From Prostheceraeus crozeri (Eukaryota > Platyhelminthes > Polycladida > Euryleptidae), in assembly GCA_907163375.1 (NCBI GenBank), contig CAJQUW010001811.1:31091-95090 (forward strand): DNA of 64,000 nucleotides, in the 5' to 3' direction. The notes beneath the pieces were generated by a model. The model did not search any database and was not told where the DNA came from. It was given only the letters and a program-made list of their open reading frames with translations. The translations under genes and the position numbers were made by a program. Position 1 is the first letter of the stretch; every line of letters starts with the position of its first letter. This document shows, piece after piece, positions 44,895 to 56,478 of the stretch.

Positions 44895-45876
44895 GAGGTG
44901 ATAGATTCAATCTTGGAAGACGAATAAACTAGGGGAGAATAGGTCGACATGGCAGCATTTCTAAAAAATCATCCATCATGTTCAAATGATGAAAATAATA
45001 AAAAATCCCGCATTATCATAGCTGCCGGAGCCACAAAAAATTCCGGACGCGTTTGTTATAGAATAGAGATGCATCAAATAGTGACAATTGGAAAATTTTC
45101 AGCAAAAGGACGGATTTCGCAACTAATTATTTTTGCGAATCCATTCTAAATCACTAGAGTACTTATCATACAGTCACTGGGAAAACCACAACACACCGAG
45201 AACCTCACTCAAAATACCTAAGTATCTAAATATTCAACAAGAAATATGAAGGTCCCTAGTCTGTCGTCAACCTGCCGACTGAAATTTTCAGTCTTTGTGC
45301 AAACTAAAAGCACAATCTAAAATCAACTTAGCCTGCTGGAAATTACCGTAACTCACAAGTATGATGTGAAATTTATCTGTAGACCGCGATCTGTAATGAG
45401 CATTTGTGCTTATAGTCTTACAATGTTTTATTATAGGATTTCATGTTGTTCATGATAGTAGAGTTGCTGTATATTGATAGGCTACATGCAAAATAATTGA
45501 GGTTTTGAAGCAGGATCCTACGCTGAATAGAAACAAAAATTACAATATCCCTTAATAGCTAACTTTTATTTTCGCGAATTGAGTGCATTTTGCGAAATTA
45601 AGTATCGTGAAATTTTCCCGGTTTACAGTATTATTCATTATAATGCGTACCAGGTTTCAGTAGGCCCATATAAGAAATGATTCATGATAAATTCCCACAT
45701 TCCACTTAGAAATGATATATGAATGAAATATCGAAAATCAACTATTCCATGAAAACGTATCAGCCACATTCATCAGAAAGTGTTCGTAATAGAAAATCCA
45801 ACAGGCTGTACCTCAAATGTACTATTCCAATGCACATGTAGACGTTCCTACACAAGGTGCACAATTAAAAAATCCG
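44895..45876. other. Non-coding stretch
   Basis: No gene or recognised repeat; AT-rich. Confidence 0.4.
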
Positions 45877-46236
45877 CTAAAAGTAACAGCTAAAATAAAT
45901 TGTGTTGAAGAGAAAGAGGGTCAGACATCGCAACTTTTGGTGAGATGGAAGCCTAAAATCTCTAATACTCTCGATGTAATTCTGTTGGCAAGGTCTTTCA
46001 GCCACTATAGTAACTGCGTTTACGCGAATGTTCACATCGTGCATTGCTTGTGAACATTCGTCTGGAGACTTGAAGACAATCGCCTGCAGCGATTGAGAGT
46101 TCTCACTAATGCACATTACATCGTGAACATCACTCGTTTTGGGTTTCCCTCTCACTAAAGGAACAAATTTTACTTTTAAACATGGGTGTAATCTTGACGT
46201 TGGCATACCTGGAAATCGTTGATAACTTCTGCGCAA
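45877..46236 (-). CDS. Unrecognised 119-codon open frame
   Basis: The frame contains LHPCLKVKFVPLVRGKPKTS, CISENSQSLQAIVFKSPDEC and NAVTIVAERPCQQNYIESIR, with mixed, protein-like composition. No family is recognised. There is no clear splice or regulatory support, and the C-terminal end turns hydrophobic and AT-coded, suggesting the real frame ends earlier. It may be an old transposon gene or an isolated exon; an AG immediately precedes the central block (TTTCCAG at about 46208). Confidence 0.25.
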   Translation of the reverse strand: MRRSYQRFPGMPTSRLHPCLKVKFVPLVRGKPKTSDVHDVMCISENSQSLQAIVFKSPDECSQAMHDVNIRVNAVTIVAERPCQQNYIESIRDFRLPSHQKLRCLTLFLFNTIYFSCYF

Positions 46237-48667
46237 TAGAGAATATCAAGTAAGACATGTGCATGCACTCCAACGTGAAGTCAATGTAGTGATCATACAA
46301 GTACCAGTATGTTCAATTAAAGACTACATCAGAACTTAACTTCTGAAAGTCTCGATGCCCATTTGCTAGACTATGCTACGAGCGAAAACCTCGCCATTTC
46401 AACTGAGCGCAAAAGGTGTTATTTAATAAAATGTGCTTTTTGGTAACTTGAAATAATACATTTGATGGGATCTAAATGATTTCACATCGGTAGAGAAGTT
46501 CATTTACTCAAATTTCCGAATGTTAAGAACCCGCCAGTCATATATTCTGTGCTATATGTTTCTAGCAAAGTCAGTATAATGGAGATCATGGAGAATCAAG
46601 GGTTCCAGGTCAAAGTGGTCTCCAAAATGACATCTTTAAAAATGTCGAAGGAAAAGCCGCAAAAGATATAATAGCAGAAACGCTTTTCCATTAATAGCAT
46701 GAATCATCGCAATCATGATAGTAATCATAGTGATTAATGATAATCCCTTAATAGCCAACGACAGTTGGAAAGCATGCCCATTTATGCTTTATCAAGGATA
46801 AATCATAAATTAAGTGACAACCGTAATTTATCACTATCATATAATTTAGTACGTCCTTGCCTTAACTTCCACGAACTGCGAGACTATTGACTTTCTAACT
46901 AAAATTTCAACAGAAATCTAGGTTTTGAATATTGCTATAACATTTTCTTTTATTAAAATTGTATTTTGAGGCTTTCTCTTGCACAGTTTTAAGAAGACCT
47001 TGTATTCCTCCTGATAAATTTATTCATCTTGCGTATTTGTTTTCTGTAATTAATTCCGTCACTTTCTTGTAATTGGTGTTTATTGAAAAAATCATAATAT
47101 GACGATAACAAATTTTAACAAAATGTTAATACATTGAATTGAGAATACATAGCTTTTTGAAAATATCACGTCTCAAAAGGCAATTTGCTACTTCTGCCTT
47201 ACATGGCTAAAAGATGAAATACGAAAAAAAACTAAGAGCAAAAATTGTTTGAAAACAGCTAGTATGAATTGACACGAATCAGTTGAAAAAAACAAAATAA
47301 TTTGTGTACGAAAAATGATCGGTATAATTCTATCGCAGCAAAATCATTCAGATCTCATAAGTAGCTACAAGACACTGAATAAAGGCCTGATCATCTGTGC
47401 TTGCTAAAAAAAGCTGAGCTTTTCATTAAGATAACTTTCAATGGTTCTGATTAAAAACAATGGTTCTGACCTTAAAAAACAATGGGATTAATAATAAACA
47501 AGAGTAAATAGCATCAAATTTAGGCACTTTATTATGCAATCAGCCAATCCCGCACTCTTGAAATATTTTATTTGACCGTCGACAAGTAATGCGGTGCCCT
47601 TTAAAGAAATAAATGTGCACAATAAGTCGCGGTTAACCGGTTAAACACATGCATTCAGGTCTAAAAAAGGGCTTATTTTTACAGGCATTTGGAGTATGCT
47701 GACATGGAATAATACATGTTTAGTTGCTTACGACGGTGCTTGTTGTTCAATTATTCGCGTTTCTGGTTTAGCTGTGACGGTGGCAGAGAACAAGATCTTT
47801 ATCGCTAGAAGAATCTCCATACGGTTCCATATACTAGCGACCCCGATGTTTGGAAGCAGTGGTATACACATAAGCAATATTGTTTGGGGTTGCTTTCTTG
47901 TCATTATTTACTGTGAGGTTTTCTAACTCACCACTTAGCTCAGCCATTGACATTTATTCGAAATAAAACTCTGATGCTTTTTAATTCGTGACAGCGTTGG
48001 TAGAATTTTGTTGGCATGAATTTTGTCGGACTGATATGTTTCTTCAACTTGGTGTGGATGTAGGCGTTTAAGTAACCAACAGAGCCAAATTGAGCGATTC
48101 TCGCTCAGATTCTTAATTCTCAAAAAGCTGTGCACTTGCAAAATATTAAAACTTGTGAAATTGATAACGCGAAGGTAAGAGATCATTTAGACGACTTTTC
48201 AGTATGTATGACTAGCAATTTCAATTTTCAAATCATTAGAGGTCGCATAATTTACCATATTGGGTCGGTTACGAAATTGCATACTAGAACGTGAGCACGA
48301 AAAAAAAACAGAAGCGAATTCTTGCCGACCCTTGTCCAGAGTCCCTACTTGTATTTACGGATCACAGTCAAGCCAATTATGTACTCGACTTCCACAGGAA
48401 TGGCCATATATTGATTTTATAAGATCTAACATCACTTATTAGAAAAAACCTAAAGCCACACGTGAACGACACAACCATCGATCAGAATGCCACCTTGTCC
48501 GGTAGCAACATGTGACTGAATGTCATCCAATATGTCTTAAATCAGTTTTTCATTCAAGGCAAGGGGCGCAAAATCACATTCGTCAGGTTAGGCGGTGAAA
48601 ATGAATACGGAGGCGTTTTAGGGAAAGGTTGGATTTAGGGCTGGAAGGCTTATCCTCATCGCTTTGT
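46237..48667. other. Non-coding stretch
   Basis: AT-rich. Short frames at 47696-47926 and 47935-48186 show no motif. Nothing recognised. Confidence 0.4.
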
Positions 48668-50650
48668 CAGGGTGTATAACGCTTTCGGATTTTCAATTTC
48701 CCTGATTTTTCCCGGTATCTTTTAAAAAAATTCCCTGTACATTCATTATATTACAGGTTGTCCACGACAACAATGCATTTAAACTTCCCACAACAAAAAC
48801 TTCAGTTGAATACGCTTTCACCGATCGACTCCTCTCTTTTTATATTTTCATTTATTCCTTAATTTTTTAAACTTTTAATTTGACATTTTGTATCTATCGT
48901 AGCAATTTGATTGCTGATATTACCAAAAACATCAAAATTTTATAATATATCTATAAATCATACAACGGGAAAATGTTGTATTTCGTAAGTATATTTCACA
49001 AAATCTGTAATCGCTAAATATTTTTTTTAATTGATTTCTAAATGAATCTTCTTCTTGATGCGATCTGCCTCGAATCCAGTGATCCATTTTTTGCCTACCA
49101 GTTCATCCAAAGTCTTATCTAATGATGTCATTTTCCGTTTGGAATCTGAGGCCATAATCAACGGATCCAATAAAGATTACCCCTCGAACAATGGATATTT
49201 GAAAGGCATCAAAATAGCATTCAAGAATTCTAGACACTTCGAAGAAAAATCTTTCTGATGTATGTCCGTTCAGTCTGCCAATCTTGAGGCTGATATCGAT
49301 GCAATAACGATGTCTATTGATTTTAGTTGTACAATCTTCTCAGTCATGGGTAGCTTCAGTTTTTGAACTGTTTACACGTTTTCATAACATAGCTTGATAA
49401 ACCACTTCGACAGCGAATTTATGATGTTCTCTAAGGCTTCAAATAGGAATGGAACATTTACTTCATGTTCTTGTAGGACGACGAGGCAGGTTGCTTCTTG
49501 ATATTTTCGAAATGTTCTCGCAAGTTAAGCAATCGCTCGATGATAACTTCTGCAACTGCTACGTTCTCAACCCGTCGAGTCGCACAATACTTGGGTGATG
49601 TGTGTGGGCCATTGCGAAATGTCAACAATCCGCTCGACAAGACAGAGGATCTTTAAAAACTTCCCAACACCTTCGCAGGAATTTTATCATCTCAATGTAT
49701 TTGTCTCCAGTTCGCAGAGCACCGTCGATGATGTGTAGGGAGCAACTTCCAATGTGCAAAATTTGTGTCATCATGTTCACGAGATCCTCCAAACAGATGA
49801 TGTTTTACCATATTGATATTTGGACCATCCATTACCACCTATAGTTTAGAATTGCACAGGCCATCGACCGCTATCTTAAGAGCTGTGTGTAACTCAGATG
49901 TAGCACCACATACAACAAGTCAGGTATCTCTCATTGCCCTGTCTTCAATCCAATATCTACCGAAAACATCCATTTGTCCGCGATGCATTTACAAAAGTGA
50001 CGAATCATTTCAAATTTCAGACCATGTCATCAGAGTCCTAATCAGCCATGTACTGCATATGAACGCAAGGCGTGGGAGTGCTGAACCTGCTGAATAATCT
50101 CCAGAGGCAACTCTCTCATGGAGGCAGGCTATGACCAATCAACCTGATCAAGTTCACACCAACGGCATGAGTCGAATGAGAAAACGAAGCACCCGTCCTA
50201 ATGTCGGGGATACAGATTTCCTCGACTGAGTTGACCCATACATATTCCGTCCGGACAATTCAAAGGAGCTTCCCCCAATCTGGATGCAGCTCCGGATAAA
50301 AGCGCAACACCGAACTACGAGAGTACATAATAGCAACTGACCTCCTTGTCTGAAAACAGCACAAGTTACTGAAAATTCATAAAGTAGGAGTACAATGTCT
50401 TAACATTAAAATTATAGAAGCCTGACCATACTTTTCTTGCGAATTTGCACACATTGATCAATTCTTCAAACGTTATAAAAAGTGATATTTATATCAAAAA
50501 CATGGAATTTGTACTTACAAATTGTCTACACAGTCGGCAATTGTGTTTATGTTGTCATCGGTCATATATATAATTAATCTTTACTGTTCCCGCTATCAAA
50601 ATTCCCTGATTTTTCGCGTTTTTTTTCCTGGATTTTCACGCATTATATAC
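48668..50650. mobile_element. hAT-like element with dead transposase
   Basis: The left end CAGGGTGTATAACGC and the right end GCATTATATAC are imperfect inverted termini. TTCCCTGATTTTTC words recur near both ends. The flanking 8-mers CGCTTTGT (48660-48667) and CGCTTTGC (50651-50658) match 7 of 8, as expected for an old hAT target duplication. Decayed transposase lies on the minus strand inside. Confidence 0.6.
49430..49860 (-). pseudogene. hAT-type transposase remnant, frameshifted
   Basis: The minus strand reads VVMDGPNINMVK, then in another frame QILHIGSCSLHIIDGALRTG, KFLRRCWEVFKDPLSCRADC, stop, and in a third frame ENVAVAEVIIERLLNLREHF. That succession (DGPNVN ... IGSCGLHxVHGA ... WxxFKDSPARR ... 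VAExxxE) is characteristic of one group of hAT-related transposases. At least two frameshifts and a stop kill it. Confidence 0.65.
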
Positions 50651-50658
50651 CGCTTTGC

Positions 50659-52016
50659 AAAGCTGTTGTTAGGTTATCTCAGAGATTCACAAAAGCCTTT
50701 GTTTATTACAATGATCACATGACAGTCACATTTGCTATTAGGTGTGGTTCTCTTGCTCCAACAATATCTTAGAAGTAACAAGAGCAAGGAGACTCAGATT
50801 AAAACACGAGAGGGCTATGTGTCAATTTGCAATAGATCCCGCAATTCGAGTACTCTATTAGTGGCCCCTATTTCACCATTCATGACCCGTCAACCATTCA
50901 TGACCATATGGCTCAACTCAGATGTTCCCAATAGGATATTTATCATGCTTTATTGGCAAGCAAACAGATGCAGAGACAACGATGGATGGCCATCAGAAGT
51001 GTAGATACCACGTGTTTAAGCTTTGATGCGAATGAAATGAACATAAGAGTGCGACAACCTGTAAATGTCTTACCATTAAAATTTTGTGCTTTGGGATAAA
51101 ACTATGGGACGAAGAAATTATAATCTAACTACGCTAATGAAAATGATGCAAATTTTGACATGAGAATGATCAATCATCAGGATCGAGTGACCACCATGAT
51201 TTTTTTTGTATCTTCCATTTTAAAACAAAATATTTTACAATAATTGATGGTAAAGTTGCGACTTCGACGTAGAAATAATAGACTTAAAAAGCGATATCAC
51301 GATTTACTTTGCAATATTGACATATAATGTTTCACAATTAAACATGAAAAACAAATTTGCACAATAATATTTAACCTTTCTGCTCAAAAATGTGAGTGCA
51401 TAGTGATCTACAATGTTAATGATCCATAATAATATACATGCAATCATAGTGTACTTTCTGGAAATAGCTGCAGTGCTGCTATGCCACTGTCAGTAATGTG
51501 TGATGTCATGAGGATGACATAGATTTTGTGATTGACGATGGCAATGAATTATGACTATAAAGAAATGACAAAATGCTAATCTGATACATTCTGAAACGAT
51601 AGTTCTACTTACACTCTTTACTCATCATTGTTTAACAATCATCTCATAGCAAAAGTGCATTGCTGACACAGAAGTTCTCAAACGATGAATGTCAATTCAG
51701 ATTCACTAATAATTCATGTTTGACATTATCCTACACAAGAAACTTTTTTTTTTAGCCATCAGTTTTTGTTATGATAGGTCGTAAGTATATTTTATCAATA
51801 TTCTGGATTGCATGAAATTAGTTTCGTAAATTTTCACGTGGTACTTTTCAACGAATGCGACTTTGCATATGCATTTGCCATATGCATGCAAGCATATGAA
51901 GGCTCATTGGACAAAATATTTATATAGGGCGGCTGTTCTCGCCCAGATTCAAAGTGCGAAAGTGTGAAGCTATGCATAATTAGATCATTAGATTATCATT
52001 GTGCATCATCACATGC
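50659..52016. other. Non-coding stretch
   Basis: No gene recognised. At 51862-51900 CATATGCAT words cluster before ATTTATATAGGG, which could mimic a promoter; no transcript downstream supports it. Confidence 0.35.
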
Positions 52017-52024
52017 ATGTAGAT

Positions 52025-52360
52025 CCTGACTGGAATCTTTACATCAAGCGCGCCGGGCTTATGAGCCGGCGCGCGCCGGCACCAAATTCTACTTATTATT
52101 CCAGACTAAGTCGCGCCGGCACCAAATTCTATTTATAGATTCTACTCAATAAAAATCCGCATGATGAGTTTAATGCGCGCCGTAACCGAACACAGTAATT
52201 TAACTTGAATGGGTACGTTTTCATCCTTTCATTCGCAATATTTTTTGCGTTATATTTGCACGAACGAATAGTATCCTAAAATGTACTTCATCAAAGGCCA
52301 AAGCGCGCCGCGCCGGCGCGCCGGATTAATCCAGCAAAACATGTAAAGATTTCAGTCGGG
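52025..52360. mobile_element. 336-bp MITE with GC-rich core and perfect 8-bp target duplication
   Basis: Flanked by ATGTAGAT on both sides (52017-52024, 52361-52368). The termini CCTGACTGGAATCTTTACAT and, inverted, CCCGACTGAAATCTTTACAT form a 20-bp inverted repeat. The interior has blocks of GCGCGCCGG-type palindromes at 52048-52080 and 52300-52325. An 8-bp duplication points to the hAT superfamily. It is non-coding. Confidence 0.9.
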
Positions 52361-52368
52361 ATGTAGAT

Positions 52369-54289
52369 TGCACAAAATTGAAAAATATTGATATAAAATA
52401 TCTTGATTCGTCGATGTCTGAGCTAATGAATGTTCATATGTTAAAATCCATATGGCATATGCATATGTAAAGTCACATGCGTTACTTTTCATCAAACAAT
52501 TGACCAGTTCAAGCCAAGCTACGCAGGGACGCATGGACGTAAACAGGATTTTCAAGGGATGGATAGAAGTAGACATAGAGAATAGACTTTGTTGCCGTTG
52601 TCATGTTACATGGAGTTCTTCCACGACATGTTTCGTGTACCATGTTTCGTGGAATCTTCCACGAAAATTGGGTAGCGGATTGATTAATTCTGACAATCTT
52701 TCAGCATATCTATGAGGGGGAGACGGCAGCAATCGTTCCTGCCCAAACTAAGATGGTTTGAGGGAAATGCTGGCGCCACCTTACGAATGGTGAGGGCACC
52801 CTAGTTGGTCCAACTCATTTTAGAACTGATATTGATTAGAGAAGAATCATGGTACCCTTTTTTTAACAGAGATGACACGAGAGACATTAACTAATCCTAG
52901 GTAATGGATGACAGAAAATGATGTGCACGCTTTTCACATGAAGCAGCCCTATGTAAAGGATTATGAATGATGCTGAATGCTCTTTTTGAAAAGTTTTGCC
53001 TACTTTTCCGCAAAAATTCGGATTTCCGTATATTTACTGACGAATCTAGCTATTATTGAGTTCTGCAACAAGAAATAAGAGGGTGGGGGGATAGAGTACA
53101 CAATTGCAGATGACTGCCTTTTCATGTTAATCGATATTTTCAAGGGAAAACTTATTCTGAATAAACATGAATGCCAAAATGTGATTATCACCATTGAATC
53201 AGGCTATTGGTAAGCTTTCAGATGAAGTATTGTTTACGAATTTCAACAGCATTGGGTACAGTTTAACTCAATTAACACTTTTTGCTTGATTTTTCGCTAA
53301 GCTTCTCGTTAACAATGTTTTTAACGACTAACTGAGCACCGCTTAATGACTTTTATTTCATTAACCCTGGCGTTTTCGAGTTGGGGTTTAGAAGAATGCT
53401 GGTGTTATCTGTTTCACGAATATGTAAGTTTTATCAAGATCGGCCCATCCGCTCACTTGCAAACTTCGAATTGCCCATACTCAGTCATCATTTCTCTCGG
53501 TTGAGGTCAGCAGAAAATTTCGAATCTGTGTTCTGTAGGCGGGGCCGCCTGTCTGTCTCTGCTGCACCTGTTCACAAACATAGCAATTCTTCATGCCGTA
53601 GGTGCTGACGCTTGCGTCCCATAAAGGGATCAACAAGATGCTTACAACTCAATCAATGATGATCAACAGACGAGTACCGACATGAAATGATCGGTGCTAT
53701 GAAGCAGCAAACTTCCAATCACTAATTACTTCATTTAATTAGGCAAATCACATTGTTTCCTAAGCCAAATGTCTCTACTGGTCAAGTGAATAAATTTAGT
53801 AATCAATTAATTATGATTTATGAGATCACGATCAAATTTTATGAGAATAAACAAAGGATAAACGAACTTTTCGTGATGTGCAACGATTTAGGAAACCGAC
53901 TGTAAATGCTGCAGTGCTAATAATGTAATGTGTCGCCTAAGTGAACTGTGTCAACCACATATGGATGTCTTAGTTGAATAAAGTTCATGGACAATGCCAT
54001 AAATGATGCACGAACGTTCTGACGCCAAGTCGTCATTTCTCATCATGAAGCAGTGCGGCTATATCTATGAAAATTGCACCATACACTGCCAGATTGGTGA
54101 GAAACATCAATCACTGCAAATGTTTGATAGCTCCGAGTCCCCCTCTTTCGACGTTAGAGATCAAAAGGTTGCTTCAACTGACGGACGCTCACAAAGACGT
54201 GCGTTCTACAGGGCTGCTACTAAAACCGGAATTCCGACTTTTTTTATACTTCACTAAGTAGTGGGAAAAATGTTCTATCAAGGAACAAA
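52369..54289. other. Non-coding stretch
   Basis: No gene recognised; short frames only. Motif-free. Confidence 0.4.
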
Positions 54290-54700
54290 CAATTTGGATT
54301 TTGAAGCATTTTAGGAGCCCTTTTGTGATCATGAGTGGGCCCTTTTAAGATCTTGAGAGGGCCCTTAGAGATTATGAGGTGGCCCTTTGGACAACGAGAC
54401 GGGTCCTCTTCAGATTGTGAAGGTCCCTTCAATATTGTGATTGCGAAGCACCCCGTCAATATCTTTTAGAGCCCCTTCACAATCTAAAACGACCCCTCAT
54501 GATCTTAGAGGGCCCCGTACGATCTCAAAAAGACCTCTCACGATCTCATAGGGCTCCCTCACGATCTTGCGCGGTACCCTCCTTATAAGAGACCCGTGAG
54601 GGCCTTCCTTTCACATTTTGAGGGTGCCATCTTGAGATCGTGAAGGCCTCTTAAGGTCTTGAGGGGAGCCCTCTTGAGACCGTGGGGGGGGGGGAGACTT
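54290..54700. repeat. Degenerate GGGCCC/GATCTTGAG minisatellite
   Basis: About 16-18 imperfect units of 22-28 bp built on the near-palindromic motif GATCTTGAGAGGGCCCTTT. The first half reads mostly GGGCCCTT and the later half mostly its inverse. Open frames across it are repeat artefacts. It ends in a G run at 54682-54694. Confidence 0.8.
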
Positions 54701-54894
54701 TTGAGATTGAGAAAGGACACTTTGAGACTAAAATGATGAAATAACGACTGAACATGCTCGCAATGAACATGCTGGAGAACATAATTTCAATTTTTTTTCA
54801 GGTACTGAATGAAAGATGTAGTATAATGATTTATCGTGCGTAGCCTGTACCTATTTAAGAAAGAAATATAAACAGTAAATTCACGCATTCTAAG

Positions 54895-56470
54895 CAGGGT
54901 TGGCTTTTTGCCGGCTAAAACTGGTTTTTGCTACTAAGTGGTAAAAACCGGCAAAAACTGGTAAAAACCGGCTAAAACTAAATTTCCGAAAAATCAGCCT
55001 ATTTCTTCTCGAAATGATCGATAGGAAGTTGGGGTTGAGTATCACGTTGCATGCGGGTTTGCAGATTGCAACTCTTATCTTGCAAAATATTACATTCATT
55101 CTTTGATAGAACCACCATTTTTATCACGAACGACGTACGATGTCGCTTTTGTTTACGATTGCTCTGCCCTTTGTTGTGCTATTAGAACAAATACAGATTT
55201 CAGCATCATTTTGGCCCATTAGTTCATGTAACAGAAGTTGTTAAATACTCCCAGAATTATCATCGAATGAATAAAAAAAAGGAAAAAAGGTATATGTATA
55301 AAACTGATTTGTGCATAAATTAAGCATTTACCACTTTCTTCATGTGGACGAGCTTCAATAATCCCATTGTCATTCCTCTATGTTGAGTGTTCAGCAAGAA
55401 TGCAGAGTGCATTTTAATCGTAGCTTAGGTTTCATCAGATCTAGATTTGAACCCTGGTCTCATGAACGCAGAGAGAACACTATCAAAAAGACTGCACCGG
55501 AAAATCTCAGCTCCCAAATCAAGAAATGTGCAAGTCACTTAGAATACATTCATTAGTTAATGCTTGTGACTTGCGCAGAAAATCATGATTTGGAAGAACA
55601 AATAATAATTAAATAACATAGTTCGCAGCAGAAATCTTGATAAAGTAAGGTATAGCGCATGTCTGAAAAGCTTCAGTTACAATCTCTACAAAAGAACATT
55701 TTCAGTAAGCTGCAAAATTGATCATTGTTAATAGAATCTGAGAGCGACAAACAATTGTGACATTATTGTGATATTCAAGTTTATTTAAAATTCTTCGAAT
55801 TTCCATGTTTTGAACTCAGATCAAAACGTTACTTAGAAAAATAACATAAAAATGTTGCAGGGCAATATTTTTTGATCTATTCCTTCTGGGAGTGGAGAAT
55901 TAATTTCATAGAAATATTCATGTAATCACAATTGCTATGGGTTAGAAATCCGAGGCCAGATTTCTACATTTTCCTGCCTTTCCAGCTTCATGGAATGCCT
56001 GATTTCGATCTTCTATATAGAGCCAAGTGACTTCCTTCGAGCATGGACGTCTGTTGCATCTTCCAATGGATGAAATTTATAAAGCAACAAAATGCGTGCA
56101 CGCTTAAAAGAATGCACAACAGCTTTATAACAATATTTTTTGTAATAATTCAAGTTCTTACACCTAGCCTACACTTGGAACATATTCTTGATTGAAATAT
56201 GATATTGATAAAGTTTGAATTGTGAAAATGCAGGCCTAAATGTTTATCGAATGACGAAAAAGTAAGATGAACTTATTGCGACTAATGTTCATCAATGAAG
56301 TAAGGAGTGACTATGATCTCTTACATTGCATGTACTCAAAAAACCTAAGTAGTAATGCTGTAAAACAATTTTTAGCCAGATTTTGCCAGTTTTAGCCGAA
56401 AAATGGTGACAAAAGCTGGTGGTTTTTACCAGGTACTAAAAACCAGGGTAATTTTTACCGGCCAACCCTG
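54895..56470. mobile_element. hAT-type non-autonomous element with ACCGG subterminal repeats
   Basis: 1576 bp with a perfect 8-bp target duplication ATTCTAAG (54887-54894 and 56471-56478). The ends are CAGGGTTGGC and GCCAACCCTG. Both subterminal regions are packed with GGTAAAAACCGGC/TTTTAGCCG-type words, the likely transposase-binding repeats. No transposase frame lies inside. A minus-strand tRNA-like B-box (GGGTTCAAATC near 55445) may mark a nested SINE. Confidence 0.9.
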
Positions 56471-56478
56471 ATTCTAAG

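Noticed and set aside
47922-47960. ATG with donor-like GTGAGT on the minus strand as the missing KDM2 start exon
   Set aside because: The split phase (one base) does not fit the phase-0 start of the first exon seen; joining would give an immediate stop.
51860-51960. CATATGCAT cluster plus ATTTATATAGGG as a core promoter
   Set aside because: No transcript, exon or RNA gene begins downstream; TATA-like words are common in this AT-rich DNA.
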